DNA from: CAZUMW01 sp964621615
GTDB lineage: Bacteria; Desulfobacterota; WTBG01; CAIYCZ01; CAIRTM01
Reading direction: 5' to 3'
Assembly: GCA_964621615.1 (NCBI GenBank)
Contig: CAZUMW010000021.1
Location: 1 to 64,000, forward strand
DNA: 64,000 nucleotides
Each line of letters begins with the position of its first letter. Positions within the stretch are counted from its first letter, which is position 1. The translations under genes were made by a program, and so were the position numbers. The notes under the pieces are model-generated. The model was not told the DNA's origin. It worked only from the letters and a program-made list of their open reading frames with translations, and did not search any database. This document shows positions 61,318 to 64,000 of the stretch, in pieces.

Positions 61318-62541
61318 ATGGCACACAACAATGACACCAAGCTGACACTGCTGCAGAAACAGATCGAGGTTCTGTACCGGGTGGGCAGCTTTATGAGCAC
61401 GCTTACTGATCTCAATCAGCTTCTTGAACAAATCATGCAGGAAAGTCAGCAGGTAACCGATGCCGAAGCAAGCAGCCTTGCACTGTATGATGAGTATGCT
61501 GATGAATATGTTTTTAATGTTGTACTCGGAGAGAAGGATTCTGAAACCAGAAATGAGCGGATCAAAAGCGGTGAGGGGATTATCGGACAGGTCGGATCTA
61601 CCGGCACCTCGGTTAATATCGAAGATGCGTACAAAAGCGAGTTTTTTTCTTCCCGGATGGATGAAAAAACTGGCTACAAAACGCGCAGCATTCTTGCCGT
61701 TCCCATGCAGCGCCATGGAAAAACAATCGGCGTCATCGAAGTGTTAAACAAAAAATCCACACCGTGCTTTACCGATGATGACCGGGTAATACTTGAATTC
61801 CTGGCACATCAGGCTGCAATTGCCATAGAAAATTCACTGCTGTACCGGGAAAATATTAATAAAACACAGCTCGCCTCTCTCGGTGAGGGAATTTCAGGGG
61901 CTGCACATTGCATTAAAAATATAGTCGGCATACTTGAGCTCGGTGCAAGCAGCATCGATTATGCGCTCGAGAAAAATGATCTGGATATGATAAATGATTC
62001 ATGGACGCCGCTGCAGCAGGGATGTAAAAGAATTTCTGAGCTTGTTATGGATATGCTGTCATATGCAAAAAACAGAACCCCCGAACCGGAACCGGTTGAC
62101 ATAAGTTCTTTTATTGATGGTATTGCTGCAATGGTATCTCCGGGCTGCATCGAAAAAAATATTTCGATTGTCCATGAGGCGCAATCGGATGCAGGTACGG
62201 TTATGATTGATAAAAATGCCATTCATCGCTGCATGATGAATTTTATTTCAAATGCCGTCGATGCCCTCGAGGGCCGGGAAAATGCCTCGATTGTAATACG
62301 CTCATGCAAATGCAAAGAGCCTGATGCTACTGAGATCCGCATCGAGGACAACGGAGCAGGAATACCTGAAGATACATTACAAAACATATTTGATGTTTTT
62401 TACAGCACAAAAGGATCTCGAGGAACCGGCCTCGGTTTGTCTACAACAAAAAAAATCGTTGAAGAGCACGGCGGCTCCGTAACCGTATCATCTACCGAAG
62501 GGAAAGGGACAACCTTTTCAGTCAGGCTTCCTGCTCAATAA
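61318..62541 (+). CDS. GAF-domain histidine kinase
   Basis: A 407-residue soluble kinase. A GAF domain (about 15-175) includes DAEASSLALYDEYADEYVFN and SGEGIIGQVGSTGTSVNIED. The H-box is GAAHCIKNIVGILELG with His about 197, an atypical HisKA. HATPase motifs follow: NAVDALEG (N-box), EDNGAGIPED and GTGLGLSTTKKIVEEHGG. No partner regulator is adjacent. The signal bound by GAF cannot be told from the sequence. A 146-bp gap without a gene precedes it. Confidence 0.9.
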   Translation: MAHNNDTKLTLLQKQIEVLYRVGSFMSTLTDLNQLLEQIMQESQQVTDAEASSLALYDEYADEYVFNVVLGEKDSETRNERIKSGEGIIGQVGSTGTSVNIEDAYKSEFFSSRMDEKTGYKTRSILAVPMQRHGKTIGVIEVLNKKSTPCFTDDDRVILEFLAHQAAIAIENSLLYRENINKTQLASLGEGISGAAHCIKNIVGILELGASSIDYALEKNDLDMINDSWTPLQQGCKRISELVMDMLSYAKNRTPEPEPVDISSFIDGIAAMVSPGCIEKNISIVHEAQSDAGTVMIDKNAIHRCMMNFISNAVDALEGRENASIVIRSCKCKEPDATEIRIEDNGAGIPEDTLQNIFDVFYSTKGSRGTGLGLSTTKKIVEEHGGSVTVSSTEGKGTTFSVRLPAQ

Positions 62542-62982
62542 AATTCCCCGGAACAGTAGAATAAATCACCTAAAAAAACGGGCTCACAATCGAAATCGCT
62601 TTCGTGATCGAATACAGAATGTCTCTGTGAGATGATTGCCTAGCAGGAAATTTTGCAGCGTGGACACGGATCTCTTCACCCATTGATGAGGGCAGGAATC
62701 GTTGCAACTGCGGCGGACACGCTGCGCGTTATCCGCTCTACGGAAAAATTGTGGAATTGATATCAGGGTGGACACTTTGCAGTAATTCCTATATATCATG
62801 GTGGTTGCAGGCTTTTGCTGCGTCACATCTCGAAATATCGTTAGTGTCACAAACGCAAGCTGAAGCATGCGGCTACAAAACAGCTTTAATACCGGCATCT
62901 TATCCAGGTGACCCGGCTTTTTTTAACGCTACCGACTTTTAAACAACAAGATATTTCATGCTCACCAACAGGGATAATTTTG
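62542..62982. other. Intergenic, no supported gene
   Basis: About 440 bp between the GAF kinase and the P-type ATPase. Short frames occur on both strands (e.g. plus 62751-62942, minus 62584-62898), but none shows a domain, ribosome site or codon pattern like the neighbours. No repeat or tRNA was seen. Confidence 0.4.
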
Positions 62983-64000
62983 ATGAATTGGCACACGCTT
63001 GAACAAAGTGATATTGAAAAAACTCTCAAAACATCTGCCCGTAACGGACTGAGCCCCGATGAATCCAGCACCCGGCTCGACCGGTACGGGCTCAATGAAA
63101 TAGAAACCAAAAAGCGCCGCTCAGCACTGTTAATGATTGCAGATCAGTTCAAGGATCTGTTTATTATCATACTGCTGGCAGCGGCGGTTATCGCCTGCTT
63201 TGTAGGAGATCCCATTGAGGCAGCGGCCATATGCGCCATCGTTATATTGAATGCCGGCATCGGATTCGTCGAGGAAATGCGTGCCCAGAAAGCCATGAAT
63301 GCCCTGAAAAAAATGGCTGCTCCCACAGCGCTTGTCATGCGCAACGGAAAGCGTCAATCCGTACCGGCTCCAGAAATCGTAGCCGGAGATGTGGTCCTGG
63401 TTGAAGCGGGAAATATCGTGCCTGCCGATATGCGCATCATTGAATCTTCACATCTTAAGGCAGATGAATCAGCCCTGACCGGCGAATCCCAGCCGGTTGA
63501 AAAAATAAAATCCTCCCTTTCAGAAGAGTCCATTCCTGTTTCTGACCGCATAAACATGTTATTCAGCGGAACTATTGTAACCAACGGCACTGGCCGGGGA
63601 ATTGTTATTGCAACCGGCTCCAGGACGGAGCTTGGTAAGATAGCGGGTATGATTCAGGGACAGAAAGAGGAAAGAACACCGCTGCAGAAGCGGCTTGATG
63701 CTTTCAGCAAACGCCTTGCGCTCATAATACTGATAATTGTCGCTATAATCTTCGGGACAGGGCTGTTGCGGGGGGAATCGGTGGTGCTCATGTTCCTGAC
63801 TGCGATCAGCCTTGCCGTTGCAGCCATTCCTGAAGCACTCCCCGCAGTGGTTACGATATCTCTTGCACTCGGAGCCCGAAAAATGGCCAGGCAGAATGCC
63901 CTTATCAGACGGCTGCCGGCAGTTGAAACACTCGGATCGGTCAGTTTTATCTGCACTGATAAGACCGGAACCCTTACGCGCAATGAAATGCATGTGCAAA
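62983..64000 (+). CDS. P-type cation-transporting ATPase, partial (N-terminal third)
   Basis: The open frame from the ATG at 62983 runs off the window after 339 codons. It has the cation-ATPase N-terminal domain (MNWHTLEQSDIEKTL), two helices (LFIIILLAAAVIACFVG and following), the actuator domain with DESALTGESQPVEK (TGES motif), the metal-site helix AAIPEALPAVV (PEAL) and the phosphorylation site CTDKTGTLTRNEM. PEGLP/PEALP-type motifs point to a Ca2+-like P2A ATPase (SERCA/PMR1 type) rather than heavy-metal pumps. It would export Ca2+ or Mn2+ across the inner membrane. Confidence 0.93.
   Translation, partial: MNWHTLEQSDIEKTLKTSARNGLSPDESSTRLDRYGLNEIETKKRRSALLMIADQFKDLFIIILLAAAVIACFVGDPIEAAAICAIVILNAGIGFVEEMRAQKAMNALKKMAAPTALVMRNGKRQSVPAPEIVAGDVVLVEAGNIVPADMRIIESSHLKADESALTGESQPVEKIKSSLSEESIPVSDRINMLFSGTIVTNGTGRGIVIATGSRTELGKIAGMIQGQKEERTPLQKRLDAFSKRLALIILIIVAIIFGTGLLRGESVVLMFLTAISLAVAAIPEALPAVVTISLALGARKMARQNALIRRLPAVETLGSVSFICTDKTGTLTRNEMHVQ

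Noticed and set aside
62584..62942. Short genes in the gap before the P-type ATPase
   Set aside because: Plus- and minus-strand frames overlap each other, lack ribosome sites and show no protein family features.

Overview
The window looks like a chromosome segment of an anaerobic member of the Desulfobacterota (old Deltaproteobacteria), probably a lipid- or aromatic-using, menaquinone-dependent organism. This is inferred from gene content: an electron-transfer flavoprotein plus a membrane Fe-S (CCG-domain) menaquinone oxidoreductase, a second HdrD/NarI-like pair, an STT3-type oligosaccharyltransferase, LpxC (so an LPS outer membrane), many two-component proteins and a mid-range G+C with AT-rich intergenic stretches. 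No 16S gene is present, so the placement rests on protein families only.

Layout. 1-4.75 kb: a decaying accessory region with a hybrid histidine kinase, two broken receiver-domain genes, an excisionase-like HTH gene and a tyrosine-integrase pseudogene that ends against tRNA-Glu and tRNA-Gln. 5.4-17.2 kb: an envelope cluster with two DUF1329 (LolA-like fold) proteins, a NarX/NarL-type two-component pair, a YCF48-like beta-propeller, a large RND/MMPL exporter carrying C-terminal ankyrin repeats, a DUF1302 outer-membrane barrel and a cupredoxin-like protein. 17.6-24.6 kb: housekeeping and small genes (HEAT-like protein, hisS, radical SAM, FliL-like, tRNA-Ser, yacG, PLD nuclease, HU/IHF, PilZ). 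24.9-28.3 kb: a BPL-N amidotransferase-like protein and a two-gene membrane Fe-S oxidoreductase. 28.4-34.2 kb: an NMT1-type ABC transporter followed by three genes resembling the Nit1C (nitrilase-linked) cluster, namely radical SAM, GNAT and AIR-synthase-like, but without the nitrilase. 34.3-41.3 kb: a zinc-ribbon/SPOR protein and a lipid-linked glycan set (UbiA-type prenyltransferase, GT4, STT3, GT2). 41.4-46.25 kb (minus strand): rpmH-rnpA-yidD-yidC-jag-mnmE. 46.6-51.8 kb: an NtrY-like kinase, a receiver/AAA+/LpxC fusion and a phosphatase. 51.8-55.7 kb: gatB, mtnA and ilvE. 56.0-60.2 kb: etfB, ferredoxin-etfA and the fused membrane Fe-S oxidoreductase. 60.3-64 kb: a MutY-like glycosylase, a GAF histidine kinase and the start of a P-type cation ATPase.

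The most interesting items are these: (1) a response regulator fused to LpxC, whose AAA+ module has lost the sigma-54 contact loop and Walker B acids, sitting directly behind an NtrY-like kinase; (2) the RND-ankyrin fusion inside a DUF1329/DUF1302/YCF48 cluster that could be a trans-envelope transport machine for hydrophobic molecules; (3) a nitrilase-less Nit1C-like gene set next to an ABC importer; (4) a roughly 260-275 bp MITE-like repeat family with three copies in the window, one of them inside the Nit1C-like set; (5) an iron-sulfur-free MutY-like protein.

All functional calls come from motif reading. No database search was run.
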